From Rhexocercosporidium sp. MPI-PUGE-AT-0058 (taxonomy: Eukaryota > Ascomycota > Leotiomycetes > Helotiales), in the NCBI GenBank assembly GCA_020746875.1, contig JAGTJL010000004.1, forward strand, positions 992,001 through 1,056,000: 64,000 nucleotides of DNA, read 5' to 3'. Below are positions 22,896 through 35,011 of this stretch, one piece after another (the first letter of the stretch is position 1; every line of letters begins with the position of its first letter). The notes under the pieces were generated by a model that did not search any database, was not told where the DNA came from, and was given only the letters and a program-made list of their open reading frames with translations. Both the position numbers and the translations under genes were made by a program.

Positions 22896-25800
22896 ATGGA
22901 GAACGATCCTCAGCCTCCTGCCCCGAATATGCCAGAGGCCCCAGACAAGGAGAAAATGGACCAGGTACGGAAAGTCTGAATGGGGTGGATACCTACTGTG
23001 CGAGGTGGCTAATTTATTGATTACAGATCCGCAAACGACGCATGGAGAAGCTCTCTGGAACCCCGACTCCTAAATCCGAAGGAGAGAAGGCGGGTGCCTC
23101 ATCTTCCTCTTCTCCTGCGACTGAGAGTACGCCTTCCGAATCTACCCAAACTCCCTCCAAAAAGATACAGATCTCGAAGGCAGCGCCATCTCCCAAACCA
23201 GCCGATAATCCCAACCCCTTCACAAAACTGGGTGCGCAAGCCCGTGCTGCGACCATGCCTACAGCTCCTTCTACTGTAAGAATTCCTGATACAGCAGCTT
23301 CGACATTGAAGAGAAACCGAGCTGAACTCGATGCGCAGACAAACCCTCGACTTCCCCGAAGCTCGACCGTCCCTGCAGCCGACGAGCCGATCGAGCAGTG
23401 GGAGAACAGAACTCTGGGCAGCATCTTCCGGATCACCTTGGATCCCCAGCGGAAGATGGAAGGATCTCACAAGCTCATCTTCCTACCAAATTTGAGGCAA
23501 GAGCTGATAGAGGACGAGGTCCCGGTGCTGCTGACAAAAGAACGACTGGATTCTGCCCTTCTCGAGGCTTCCTCGACGATCCCACACCACAAATCGGTGT
23601 TGGATTACCTGCTGCCTTGTTGGAAGAGAGTAGTTAAAGCGCTGAAAGGACTCCGGGGATATGCGGGTGCAAAGGATGCGGTGTTGAAGGAGGCCAAACG
23701 ATTGTGCATGAGCAACTGCATTTTTGCCGTAGAAATGCCAGAGCTATACGGGTAGGTCCTGCAGAATTGTTGGAAAACCATGATGAATCATGAAACTGAT
23801 GGATTACAGCCGTATCCCAAACGCGGCAACTGACTCTCTGACGCCTTATCTGTTGTTTGAAGGCGGAGAAGAGATGGGTATCTGCCCTGACTTCTTAACC
23901 GAGTTAGTGAGTAGATTTGAAGAAGACGAATCCGTCAAGCCAATGATCACAAGAGCGGTCTCGGGCATCAGTCTACAGCTTTCAAATATGACCATGAATG
24001 ACAACTACAAACCCCATGTCAACGTAAGTACAGGAAATGTGTTCTCGTGGCAAAATTTTCGAGACCAATCTGACTTGTTACAGGCACTTAAAGGACTCTG
24101 CCAGTTCAAGCCAATTGCCACAGCCATTGCAATGGATCCGTTGTTCCAGATGGCTACCTCGGCACCTGGCATTGAGAAACACACACTCCTCGGTCCATTC
24201 TTCAGAATCTCCCCTCTGCAGCCCGAAGTAACCAAGGAATACTTTGCTGGTCCAAAGACAATGGATAAGAGACATATTAGTACCTCGCAGGAGGCATTGA
24301 GATTGACTCTCCAATCTCATCAGAGAGATCTTCTCGACATCATTAACCAGCTCGTGCGCGCAAGCCCAGAGGCCAAGAATCAGACGTTGCAGTGGTTTGC
24401 GTACATCGTGAACTCAAATCATAAACGCCGAGCTATGCGTCCAGATGCCACTCAGTTGTCCACAGATGGGTTCTTGATGAATGTCACAGTTGTCCTTGAT
24501 GGGTTGTGTGAGCCGTTTATGGATACTATGTTCTCAAAAGTAGACCGAATTGACGTCGAGTATTTGAGACGGAAGCCTCGGGTTGACATCAAGGAGGAGA
24601 CCAAGCTGAACGCCGATCAAACCGCTTCTGACGAATACTACGATATTGAAGTCTCAGGTACTTCAAATTTCATATCGGAGGTTTTCTTTTTGACCCTTGC
24701 TGCACATCACTATGGTAGTGAAGCTACCAACAGTATGCTCAAGACTCTTGATAAGGATATCAAGTACTTGACAGGTAAAGTAGCAGAGCTTGAAGCAGAG
24801 CGACCCAAGTTCGCCAATGTAAGCCTTGCCTCGGCCTTACTCCAGAATTAAACTTACCAGATGTAGTCACCTATGAATATGGCACGATTCGAGGAGCAAC
24901 TGAAGAGATTCAACGAAGTTTTAGACAAGTCAATGTCTCTCAAATTTGCCATCGAAGGGGTCTTATTCGACAAAGTCATGCAAGCCAAGTCTTTAATGTT
25001 CATGAGAGTTGTCACGGTCTGGCTTCTTAGAGTTGCGACTACCTCAAACTATACACCAGACAAGACCATCCAGTAAGCTTTGCTAATTTTTGCCTCGCAA
25101 TGAGTTGCTGACAATTCTAGATTGCCCCTGCCAGACGAGCAGCCAGATGCTTTCAAGTACTTGCCCGAATACGTCTTGGAGGATATTGTAGGAAACTTCA
25201 ACTTCGTTTTTAGGTGAGCATTGTCCATGCTAGCTTAAGTTAGTTTCCGTTAACATTATTCAGATACATCCCCGACGTGATGATCTCCGCAGTAGGGGAT
25301 GAGCTTATCGCGCTCTGCATCACCTTCCTGACCAATTCCGACTACATCAAGAACCCATACCTAAAGGCGAAACTTGTCTCTCTTCTGTTCAATGGCACCT
25401 GGCCAGTTTACCACCGGACCAAAGGGGTTCTTGGTGACTCTTTGATCGGTCTGAAGTTTGCCAACGATCACTTGCTACATGCTTTGATGAAATTCTATAT
25501 TGGTAAGCACCTGCCTTTTTCTTCCCGCGAGACTTCCTGCTGATATCTTTATAGAGGTTGAGTCTACAGGCGCACATACCCAGTTCTACGACAAATTCAA
25601 CATTCGATATGAAATATTCCAGGTCATCAAGTGCATATGGACGAATGATGTTTACAAACAACGTTTGACTCAAGAAAGCAGGTCAGTTAATAATAATTTG
25701 AGGGGCCTGTTGATTATCCTAATTCATGTCCTAGAATGAACACGGATTTCTTCCTGAGATTCGTCAATCTGCTCTTGAACGATGCCACCTACGTTTTGGA

Positions 25801-26659
25801 TGAGGCTCTCACCAAGTTCCCAAAGATTCACGATCTTCAACAAGAGTTAAGAAACCCTCTTGCCACCTTTACGCCAGATGAACGAACTGCCAAAGAAGAA
25901 GAGCTTGCAACTGCAGAAAGTCAAGCGCAATCGTACATGCAGCTGACCAACGAAACGGTTTCCATGATGAAGCTCTTCACTAAAACGTTGAGCTCCTCGT
26001 TCACGATGCCAGAGATCGTAGATCGAGTGGCTGCTATGCTCAACTATACCCTCGATACTCTTGTCGGTCCAAAATCAGCAAACTTGAAAGTTGATGATCC
26101 TAAGAAATACGCCTTTCAGCCGAAGACTCTGCTATGTGAATTCTTCGACATCTATCTTAACCTTGGGGTGTCTGAAAATTTCATTCAGGCGGTAGCCCGT
26201 GATGGCCGGTCTTACAAGCCAGAGAATTTCGATGCCGCTATACGCATCATCACTCGGTACAATCTCAGATCTAGCGAGGGGATAGCTGAGTTCGAGAAGC
26301 TTAAGGAGCGATTTAGACTTGCTAAGTTGGACGACGAGCAAGAAGATCAGGACATGGGGGAGCCTCCTGAGGAGTTCATGGACCCACTCATGGCGACGCT
26401 CATGACAGACCCTGTGATGTTGCCTATCAGCAGGCAGATTATGGATAGAAGTACCATTCGCAGCCATCTCCTCAGTGATCCCAATGACCCATACAGTCGC
26501 GCACCGCTTAGGATAGAGGATGTCATTCCCCAGCCCGAGCTGCAGGCAAGAATTGAGCAATGGAGAACGGAGACGCGAGCAGCAGCCCGAGCGGCAAGAC
26601 TGCAAGCAACTGGAAGCACGACAACAGAAAGTACGGCAATGGAAACCGCAGATGAATAG
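22896..26659 (+). CDS. ufd2: Ufd2 ubiquitin conjugation factor E4 (U-box ligase)
   Basis: Ufd2 lengthens ubiquitin chains on substrates handed over by Cdc48 in the UFD and ER-associated degradation pathways. Nine exons join in phase: 22896-22964, 23027-23751, 23810-24023, 24084-24818, 24867-25072, 25121-25213, 25264-25502, 25555-25681 and 25735-26659, giving 1110 residues. Residues 1-110 are low-complexity Ser/Pro. The long helical Ufd2 core follows; recognisable pieces are HTLLGPFFRIS, FAYIVNSNHKRRAM and the FVNLLLNDATYVLDEAL stretch. The C-terminal U-box (about 1015-1085) reads EEFMDPLMATLMTDPV, then LPISRQIMDRSTI and NDPYSRAPL. Length and order match the family. The 60-nt intron at 24024-24083 has no stop and is a multiple of three. 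Confidence 0.93.
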
Positions 26660-27959
26660 GTCATGAAAGGTACATTGTCCTGGAGTTGGTGTGTTGCGGC
26701 GTTCTCTGGGAAATAAATTGCATGGCTGCGGAATCGGGGATGGATTTGGCTGAGATATAGCCTAACATAGATAGGCAGGCATGAGACGCCCAGAAAACAG
26801 AAACATTGTAATGAGCGAATTGCATGTCCTACCTCTCAGTGAATGTGTGCCCTTATTCGAGTGTGAGAACGTGTTTCTCAGTACATTTATTCGAAGGAGG
26901 AAAAAGAGGGCATTAGCTGCCGCTGAGATAGTCAACAAGTGCCCCAAATGGATCTCTTTTGGAGACTCACATAAAGTAGTCTTGGGTAAGTAATAAGGTA
27001 CGAATCGATCAATATACTAAAGTGATGGGCTGTCACCAGGATGAGGCTGCGCTAGAGGCTGGGGAGTGGACGAGGACCCTTGCAATGCACAATGCCCTGC
27101 ATAATATTCTGCATAATACGCTGCATAACAATCACATTCCCGATTTCACAATGCATAATGATGTAGTGGCGGTCCCTGATTGCCGGGTTGGGCTCTCTCG
27201 TCACGTCCGCTAAGTCCGGCTCTTCGATGAAATCGCGCCTTGTCTTTCTTGACTGGCTCTCCTGCTTGGTTATCGCCACAATCAACCAGTCGAGCTCTTC
27301 AGCCTCGTCTCTTTGTCACTGTGGAGACTGGTCATCCTTGCAGTCTCCCAAACTTCCCATTCCCATTCCCATCCCCATCCCCATTGACCTGATAGCGGAC
27401 TGTCAACCAGGTACGGTACTGTACTGTAATACATCTTCTTTCCTCGTCTTGGATGCTTGATCAGCAGCATCTTCCCTCCAACAGCAATCGTGCCTCTGCA
27501 GGTCACCTATGGTGGTGGCCGTAGGGCTCTAGCCTGCACGCTTAAGACTATCCGGTCCTCCTAGACTTGCATCTCGAACCTCATTCTTCAAATACTGGCA
27601 CCGAACGACTGGTTAAGCCATGCTATGAAATCACACACTGAAAGTGAACTCCTTGAACATACCACGCCTGCTGTCTGCCTCTGCCGACCCTCGAGCCTGC
27701 AACCTGCACTTCTATCTCTTCCACTTCGAACAACAACCCCATCTCAACCTCCTCCGGACAGAAGACATCCCACCATGCCTTCAATCCAAACCAATACCCA
27801 GCGCGTTAATCGCGGGCTCCTTTAAGACATTCTATCCAAGCAGAATCCTGTCTTGGGAGGAGTTCGATCTCGACCGGTCTCAGCGTCAACTGCCACAATC
27901 ACAACGACGACCGTGTTCGAGAGATACCATAATAAAGAAGGTGTCTAGACAAGAACAAG
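26660..27959. other. Intergenic region with a short 12-bp tandem repeat
   Basis: This 1.3 kb holds the 3' UTR of ufd2 and the promoter of the Siw14-like gene. It has three tandem 12-mers (CTGCATAAtann) at 27097-27132, a CCCATT run at 27355-27385, and a GTAC palindrome cluster at 27411-27430. A C/T-rich leader lies at 27680-27790. No coding frame is convincing. Confidence 0.5.
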
Positions 27960-29298
27960 ATGGGCTCAACAGAGATCAAGAGCGAGATGTCGAGAAGATC
28001 AACTAGGCTTTTTGTGGAGGAGCAGGAGTTTGTGGATAGGAGCAATATTACGCTGTCGTCCAGCTCAAGAGAGAGCAGTGTAGATGGGAACGAGAAGGTG
28101 CACCAGTGTAAGACACAAAGCACAATTGCAGGTGTTGAGACTACGCAGCCATCGACGCAGTCATCGACGGCCAGCTTGAGTCGGTCTTTAGACACATTTC
28201 CTCCTTCCTCGGAAGAATTTGGCTTGCACAGTAAGTTTTTGGTCTCTCCTTTAGCCTTCTGCCCCTAGTTCCCCTTGCTCCCCACGTTTCCGGTTTCTCT
28301 AAGGATCTTCTAACCCATAGTCGATGTCTTTGTGAAAATGATTATAGGTGCCAACTGCAGCAGTCCGCTTGGTTAAAACACAGCGTCACGTACAAGTTGA
28401 CTGACATCTAAGTAGTCACCGACAACCTCCAAGCAGCAAAAGTAACCACAAAGGCAAAGGAAGATGGCCGCCCAGTCAACTTTGGTGTTGTTGTTCCTAG
28501 CAAGATCTTCCGTAGTAGCTGGCCTATGGTTGAAGACTTCCAGTATCTTGAGACCCTCCGATTGAAGACAGTCATGTAAGTACTTTTCCACTCTATTGAC
28601 TTCAGATGCTGATATCCGGGCCAGCTCTCTAGTCAAGAAGGACTTCGGACCGGAGTTCAAGGGCTTCCTCAAGAACAACCAAATCCAGCACAAAGTCATT
28701 GACATGCCGGGAACCAAGAAAGTGGAGATTACCCAGGAGCTGATGCAATCAATCATGGAGATTGTCCTCGATGAAGCAAACCACCCTATTCTCATTCATT
28801 GTAATCATGGAAAGGTATTGCAAACATCATGGGCCCTCCTGACAAACGCTGACTGGCATCAAGCATCGAACTGGATGTGCTGTTGCCGTCATTAGGCATG
28901 TTGCTCAGTGGGATGTTCAAGGTATGTGTAGTGTAGCTTCCGCTGCAATTTCTCGAGACCTGCTTGCAACTTTGAAATCATACTTCAACTCCAAACTCTC
29001 GGGGAATTGGCCCAACTCAAACCATTCAAAGAAAGCAATGCTAACTTGACACGCAGCTATTGTTGAGGAATATCGAGGATACGCAGAGCCCAAGGTCCGA
29101 GAATGTGATCTGCAATATATTGCCGGCTTCGACATCTCGTGTCTTCGGAATCTCTTCACCAGGCAAGCCACACCAAGCAACATCACCGATCGAGATCGCA
29201 AAATCTTAAAATTCTTCATCTTGGCAGCGATTGTTCTAATTATTTGGATCGCCAGTCTGTCTTGGGCTAGTCACTGGAAGTTGTGCTCCCAAATTTGA
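27960..29298 (+). CDS. siw14: Siw14/Oca-family tyrosine phosphatase with C-terminal membrane segment
   Basis: This family of plant-and-fungi atypical dual-specificity phosphatases includes yeast Siw14, which hydrolyses inositol pyrophosphates. Five exons, 27960-28230, 28416-28575, 28625-28814, 28864-28921 and 29057-29298, join in phase into 306 residues. The first 90 residues are Ser/Thr-rich and disordered. The catalytic domain begins with VNFGVVVPSKIFRSSWP, continues with LVKKDFGPEF, and carries the active-site loop HCNHGKHRTG with Cys at about residue 203; an intron falls between its Lys and His. EEYRGYAEPKVRECDLQYI is a typical family ending. Unusually, a hydrophobic helix (about 277-298) closes the protein, suggesting tail anchoring. 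Which Siw14/Oca paralogue this is cannot be settled by eye. Confidence 0.82.
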
Positions 29299-30893
29299 TT
29301 TGGCGAGAAAGAACGGAAACAAAAAGGTGTTTTTACGGGAATGCATGTTGGGAAAGATCATAAAGCATGGTGTAATGGTGTTTTTCTGCTTTGCAAATCT
29401 TTTTTGCTATGGCGCGTACAACACAGCACAGCACCTCGGTATTGCTGAGGTTATTAGAAAGTCGTCGGCGGTCTATGGATGCCATGCAAGACGCACGGAG
29501 TTTAGGGTGGTGAGATATTTTGCTTGCTTGCTTGCTAGATTGCATTGGGTGGGGAGCATCTTTCGGGCAGGCATAGACAGCTGACTGCGTCTTTTCTTCG
29601 TTTTCTTTGTTACTGCATTTGGCTCTTCTCTTTTGGGCAAGTCAGGGAGCCTGTTTGAGTATTAAAAGAGATCTTGCCTTCTGAGCGTCAGCTCATGTGC
29701 ATGCGTGCTTGCTCGCGTGATCCTGGAACTGGATGATCGTGTGTCTAATTTGGAAGGTTCTCTGCAGTTGTTCAATTGTTCATCTAACAATAAGCGATTC
29801 CTTGCAATTTTTCAATGCAGAGTTACTGACTTGGGCACAGAACTACTAATATTTCCGCAGTACGATGAGTAACTAAGTCAATGCAAACTCAGCTGAATAG
29901 GTCTAAATTGACTGCGCAGGCTAAGAATCTCTACTGACACTGGTTGATGTGGAGCTGGCAGCGGCAGGATAAAGCTTGCAAGATGCTTTGAGAAAAGGAA
30001 AAGGCGTACCTTCTGAAGCTCTTGAAATGTGCACATGGAGAACCATGATCTTCACAAACAATTGTATCGACGGATAGTGCATCAGCAGACTTGTCTCTCC
30101 TATCATAATATACAGATGGTTTGCCAATCCTCGGAAAGGTTTTGAACATCAAGCACAAAGGAAAGCAGACGGAAGCTCCAACATAGAGCCTCTACGGCCT
30201 GTTACTTGCTTTTGAACCGAGGTCCTACATAGCATCATTGACTACGTTGAGTCTCTCCATGGAGGAAGACTACTTTTGGTCAGAGCCCATGTTTGAATTG
30301 TGCTGCAAGATTTTGATTCTGAAATAGCAGAGACATGCAGGTAAGTGCAGAGACTGTGCCGTCTTCAATTCAAGATATGTCCAATTCAAGTTCGGAGAGG
30401 GCTTGGGGGCTTTTGCTGTCACGGCTATGTACTCAATCAACGAGCTTTTCTCCTTTAGCAGCACATTCTCTAAGCTACTTCAATTTGACTGAGCTATCGG
30501 ACACCCTTCTGTTTAAGCTTGTTCGATAGATGACACTTTGCTACATATTCCTCTAAAGCACATCAAGACATACGAGAAGAGAAGGAGAAATTACAGATAC
30601 TTAGCTACCACCCCCGAATAACAAGCCGGGATTCCAGCAGGCCCTTCAATCACTTGCATACGAGACATCAACAAACAGACTCGGAGCCTCCGAATCTCTG
30701 ATCTCGTTGCTGCTTGCTGTTGTCATTTACTTTAACATTAATTGATACAACCGATCCTTCCCTCCCATCCCATTTTCATGACCCTGTGGTCCGATATAAT
30801 TACAATAATACAACCCGCCTCAGACCTTTCCTCCCAAGATACACATCAACATCTTCAAACCAAGCCAAAATCCCCACCTCCAAAGCCACCAAC
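29299..30893. other. Intergenic region
   Basis: This 1.6 kb lies between two genes that converge here, so both 3' UTRs fall inside it. Frames are short and of random composition. A C/T-rich stretch lies at 30714-30890. No RNA gene or repeat is apparent. Confidence 0.5.
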
Positions 30894-31420
30894 CTAAGGA
30901 GCTCTCTTCTCCGTACTCCTCCTCCCGAAAGCATAAGTAATACCACACCCCAACACATTAGCACCAGCCAACACCATAGCTGAACCCCTCGTCAGCCCCC
31001 TCGCGCCAAACTTATTCCCGATTCTAGAGCTGAAGCTTGAGCCCGCGACCTTGCGGCGTCGCGCGAGCAGGAGGTACAGGCCTGACCACGCGGCTGTCAG
31101 GCCCGCGGAATCGACCTGGTAGGACGAGAGGTTGAGGTAGGTGCTGAAGAGGAGGACGGGCGGGAAGAGCATGGGGAGGGGTTGGAAGGGCCGGGCGTGG
31201 AGGGCGGTGATGAGTGTTGCGAGGAGGGTTGGGGGAAGGGGAGATTCTGAGGAGAGGTTAGTTGGGGTGAAGTGTCAATTGAATTGGAATTAGACTTGAG
31301 GGGGTTGATATGGTTACAGTGAGGAGGGAAGGCTGAGAAAGTTTACTTACTGCCCCAATCCATTGCGTAGGAAATGGAAGCCTTTTTGACTTCTTCTTTG
31401 TCTGGTACTTCCGACGACAT
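30894..31420 (-). CDS. aim19: Aim19-like small membrane protein
   Basis: Two exons, 31420-31351 and 31246-30894, join in phase into 140 residues. After a short acidic/basic N-terminus the protein reads SPLPPTLLATLITALHARPF, QPLPMLFPPVLLFSTYLNL, and an AAWSGLYLLLARRRK helix, followed by a Gly-rich region and a last hydrophobic segment near GANVLGCGITYAFG. I recognise this layout as the altered-inheritance-of-mitochondria protein 19 family, small fungal proteins linked to mitochondria but of unknown biochemical role. Three hydrophobic segments support a membrane location. It starts 316 bp from the divergent Hlj1-like gene. Confidence 0.68.
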
Positions 31421-31736
31421 CTCAGCTTTTGTTGTAATTAAATTGAACTGACTCTTGGGTGTTGTTTTTGCAAGAATGTCAAGTTGAAGGGGGAGAAGGA
31501 ACTAAAGCTGTAAACCTCGTCATGGAGCCTTGCTAGGGTCATCATGTGACTGCTGTAGATCTTATCGATCAATTCCAAGCCAAAGACGCAAGTGCATCTG
31601 GCCAAAACAAAAATCTCCCCTCCAACGACGAGCAAACATTCATTCCATCGAACCTCCCCAGCTCGCACGCACCTCATCCAACGCTCTCCCAGCTCCCTCC
31701 CCCATCGTTGAGAAATCCCCATAAAATCGCTGCGCA
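31421..31736. promoter_or_regulatory. Shared divergent promoter of the aim19-like and hlj1-like genes
   Basis: A 316-bp gap separates the two start codons and must drive both. Its right half is C-rich on the plus strand, just before the Hlj1-like start. Confidence 0.45.
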
Positions 31737-32904
31737 ATGCCGGCAGCAACAGCCTCCGGCGCTGATGCGAAGCAGCCCAATGGCTCCGCGCGCTCGCGCG
31801 AACACAAGCAAGGGAACCAAGACAAGGAAGTAAAGGAGGAACACAGGCGCGAGATCTTGCGGATACGGAAATGCAACCCGCTGGCCTTCTACGACATCCT
31901 GAACCTCGAATCTGTGAAGACAACATGCACGGATACCGATATCAAGAAGGCGTACAGGAAGATCAGTCTCCTGACGCATCCGGATAAGAATGGCCATGAG
32001 CATGCGGACGAGTGTTTTAAGATGGTCAGTAGGGCTTTTGGGATTCTAGGGGATAAGGAGAAGAGGGCGAAGTTTGATAGGCATGGTGGGGATCCGGATA
32101 GCAGGTTTGGAGGGGGTGCGCCCCAGCAGAGTCCGTTTTCTGGGTTCTCGAGGGGGACACCGAGGGCGAGTGGTGGTGATGGTGGTGGTGGTGGTGGAGG
32201 AGGAGGAGGGTCTATGTGGGAGGAGGAGATAAGTCCGGAGGAGATGTTCAGCAGATTCTTCGGTGGTGGTGGACTTGGAGGTGGATTCGGTCCTTTTGGT
32301 GGTAAGTCTTGCAAATTCATGGTTACGGCATAGTAACTGATATTTCACAGGTGGAGGATTCGACAATGGGCCTGGATTTGTGTTCAATATGGGAGGCGGT
32401 CCTGGAATCAGAGTTCATCAATTCGGTGGAGCGAGGCCGAGAAGAAGACCAAGAGATCCGAATGCGCCAGATGCACCACCTGCTTCGTTCCAATCGACGC
32501 TTATGGGACTTTTACCATTACTCTTCATACTGATACTACCGATCCTCTCATCCCTCTTCTCTGGAGAATCAACTCAAGGGCCCACAATGCGATTCGACAG
32601 CGCCGTTCCACCTCACACTCTCCATCGCCATACACGGAAATGGAAGGTAGACTATTATCTAAACCCTAGCGAAGTAGAAGGCTATACGCCGTCTCAGTTC
32701 TCGAAACTCGACCAGTCAGCCGAGATAAACTTCGTGCAAAGACTGAACCTAGAATGTCAGCAAGAAGAAGCAGCTAGGCAGGATCTGGTCAACCAAGCGC
32801 AGGGCTGGTTCTACCAGGATGGCGAAAAGATGGCTCAGGCGCGGAAGATGGAGATGAAGAGCTGTAGGCGGCTGGACAGTATGGGAGTCTCGAGGAATTA
32901 CTAA
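31737..32904 (+). CDS. hlj1: Hlj1/DNAJB12-type ER membrane J protein
   Basis: Two exons, 31737-32301 and 32351-32904, give 372 residues. The J domain (about 46-112) has NPLAFYDILNL, KKAYRKISLLTHPDKN with the HPD motif near residue 80, and KRAKFDRHGGDPDSR. A Gly-rich linker follows, including a near-pure Gly run encoded by GGT/GGA repeats at 32167-32211. One membrane helix (LLPLLFILILPILSSLFS, about 240-258) precedes the conserved C-terminal domain of this family with HTRKWKVDYYLNPSEVEGY. Yeast Hlj1 is a tail-region ER J protein that recruits cytosolic Hsp70 for degradation of misfolded membrane proteins. The human relatives are DNAJB12 and DNAJB14. Assignment to this group rests on domain order. 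Confidence 0.88.
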
Positions 32905-33909
32905 CTTTGAACTTCGTCTCGGACTCTACTTCTACTTCTTCTCTGTACCAAGTTGGGATGGGAAATCTTCATGTTTTCAGAATGTAGCATGGCGTTGGGC
33001 ATTTTTGCGATCAAGCAAGCAAGGGAGCATTATTGGAAGGGTGGTACGGCTGCGCTTGATCGACGAACGAATGGGTTTCTTAGGTCATCAGGTCGGATCA
33101 TACAGTACCTTCATAATAGAGATTCATTCATCTAGGCCTATCGTTGGGCTTTAAAATACCATGGCTTAGGTTGAGAAATTGTGGAGCGATATTCTCTAAT
33201 TGAAACTGTAACTTCATCAGGATTACATTTCAACTTGCTACTTCATTGGCAGAGACGGAATGATGATCTTGCAAGTTACTGGCTTCCTCATGCCCTCAAT
33301 GCCTTCAATCTCACAGGTTGAAACAGTGACTTTAAAACTGTGGGTTTTATCTTGCCCAACCTTATTCTGCGGTAAGGTTTGTAAGCAAAAGTCTCAAAAT
33401 ACATCCCGTTAGGAAAAATCTGTCGCAGTAAATGTCTAAAGCTATATAAATAGGTGAACTGCTTCGCCAGGTATCCCGAGATGTTTTCATACCTAGGTAG
33501 TGAAGCGAGTGTCAGCCTTCCCGAACCCCCATAGCCTCGCCTTGGTACCACATCTCGACCATTTAGAAGGCAATAAAACGAGGAAACTTCACAATTGGTG
33601 ATCTAAATTCTGAACATCAGCTTACTTAGACATCTGCCTAACAAAAATCACAATTATAGACCTTAAGAAAGTCATTGTGGAGTTCATTTCCTTCCTCCTT
33701 CTTATCGGCTTCCTTATCGGGGACAGCTCCGAGACTTGACAGTTTTCATTTCGCAGACAGCTTTTGAAACTTAGGACCACGACACCAACGAACAATGACT
33801 TACTCAGTAGAATTCCTGCCATAGCACCAATGACGATTCTTGGGTCTTAGATGGACAGAGTATCTAAATAATAGCCCCGAATCGCAACGGCCTGCCCCAG
33901 CCGCCCATC
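32905..33909. other. Intergenic region
   Basis: This 1.0 kb holds the 3' UTR of the J-protein gene and the promoter of alg14. Frames are short; one GTAC palindrome lies near 33102. I see nothing else. Confidence 0.5.
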
Positions 33910-34776
33910 ATGATCCTCTCAGCCTTGCGCCTACTGGTGGCTCTACTCCTCATTCTGATCCCTACAGCCTTCGTAAGTACTCTTCCCCAATCAAAGCTTC
34001 TAGACATTAACAAGATATAGCTTCGTCTCCTCTACATCCTCCCCTCAACTTCACGTCGACGCTCGAAATGCTCCAAAAAGTCTGTCTCGCACATGGTCGT
34101 GGTCCTAGGCTCAGGTGGGCACACAGCAGAGATGATGTCCCTACTTCGAGACATAGATCCCAGCCGCTACACGCACAGGACGTACATCGTATCTTCCGGT
34201 GACAGTTTCTCGACCGGGAAAGCGCTGGAAATTGAGCGGATTATCCAGTCGAAAAATACCAACTCGAGGCAAGACCAAGATCAAAATCTGGATTTTGAAC
34301 CTACGAAAGCTGAAGAGACGAGTGTGGAGACTGGGACGTGGGATGTCAAGACCGTGCCGAGAGCAAGGAAGATCCATCAGTCATTGTACTCCACGCCTTT
34401 TTCGTCTCTGCGGTGCTTCATTGGCTGTCTACGAGCCCTGGTCGAAACAGCGAGGACGTCGAAAGCTGTACCTTTTGAATACCCGGATGTCCTTATCACG
34501 AATGGACCGGCAACGGCTGTCATGGTGGTGCTGGCTGCTATGTTTCTGAAGTTCTTTGGAGTGGCGCCCGTGGGGAAGATGAAGACTATTTATGTGGAGA
34601 GCTGGGCGAGAGTCAAGACTTTGAGCTTGAGTGGAAAGGTGTTGCTTGGGATGGGTGTTTGTGATAGGTTTCTTGTGCAGTGGGAGGCGTTGGCGAGGAG
34701 GATTAATGGGGATGGTGATGGAGATGGGGGTGGAAGGAGGAAGAAAGTGGAGTGGGTGGGATTTCTGGTTGAATAG
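33910..34776 (+). CDS. alg14: Alg14, membrane anchor of the UDP-GlcNAc transferase Alg13/Alg14
   Basis: Alg14 holds the catalytic subunit Alg13 on the cytosolic face of the ER, where the pair adds the second GlcNAc to dolichol-PP-GlcNAc in N-glycan assembly. Two exons, 33910-33972 and 34021-34776, give 272 residues. The N-terminus is a membrane helix (ALRLLVALLLILIPTAFLRL), then the Rossmann-type glycosyltransferase motif VVLGSGGHTAEMMSLL. Further family marks are YIVSSGDSFS, VPRARKIHQSL, PDVLITNGPATAV and IYVESWARVKTLSLSGK, and the end VEWVGFLVE is in the expected place. An acidic/Gln-rich insert (about 79-112) follows the first motif. Confidence 0.92.
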
Positions 34777-35011
34777 TCTTGCTAGATGGAGATGTCCAAT
34801 ACCATGGAAGATATCAAGTTCTTCACTATTTTAAGTCAAAAGTGTGAAAGTTCTAAAACTACATCCTTGGATTAGGCTTCCCTTACGCCGATATCATAGA
34901 GAACACTATTCTCGTGTAGTAAGGAATCCGATGAACACAGATTCTGTATATACAGGGCGAATCCCAAATGTTGTACATTCTATCATCCAGACATCATCTA
35001 TCGAACATCCA

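Noticed and set aside
27097..27132. Tandem repeat considered as a CRISPR-like array
   Set aside because: Units are 12 bp, directly adjacent with no spacers, in a eukaryotic genome.
31889..32320. 143-codon minus-strand frame with a proline run
   Set aside because: It is the complement of the glycine repeats in the J-protein gene.
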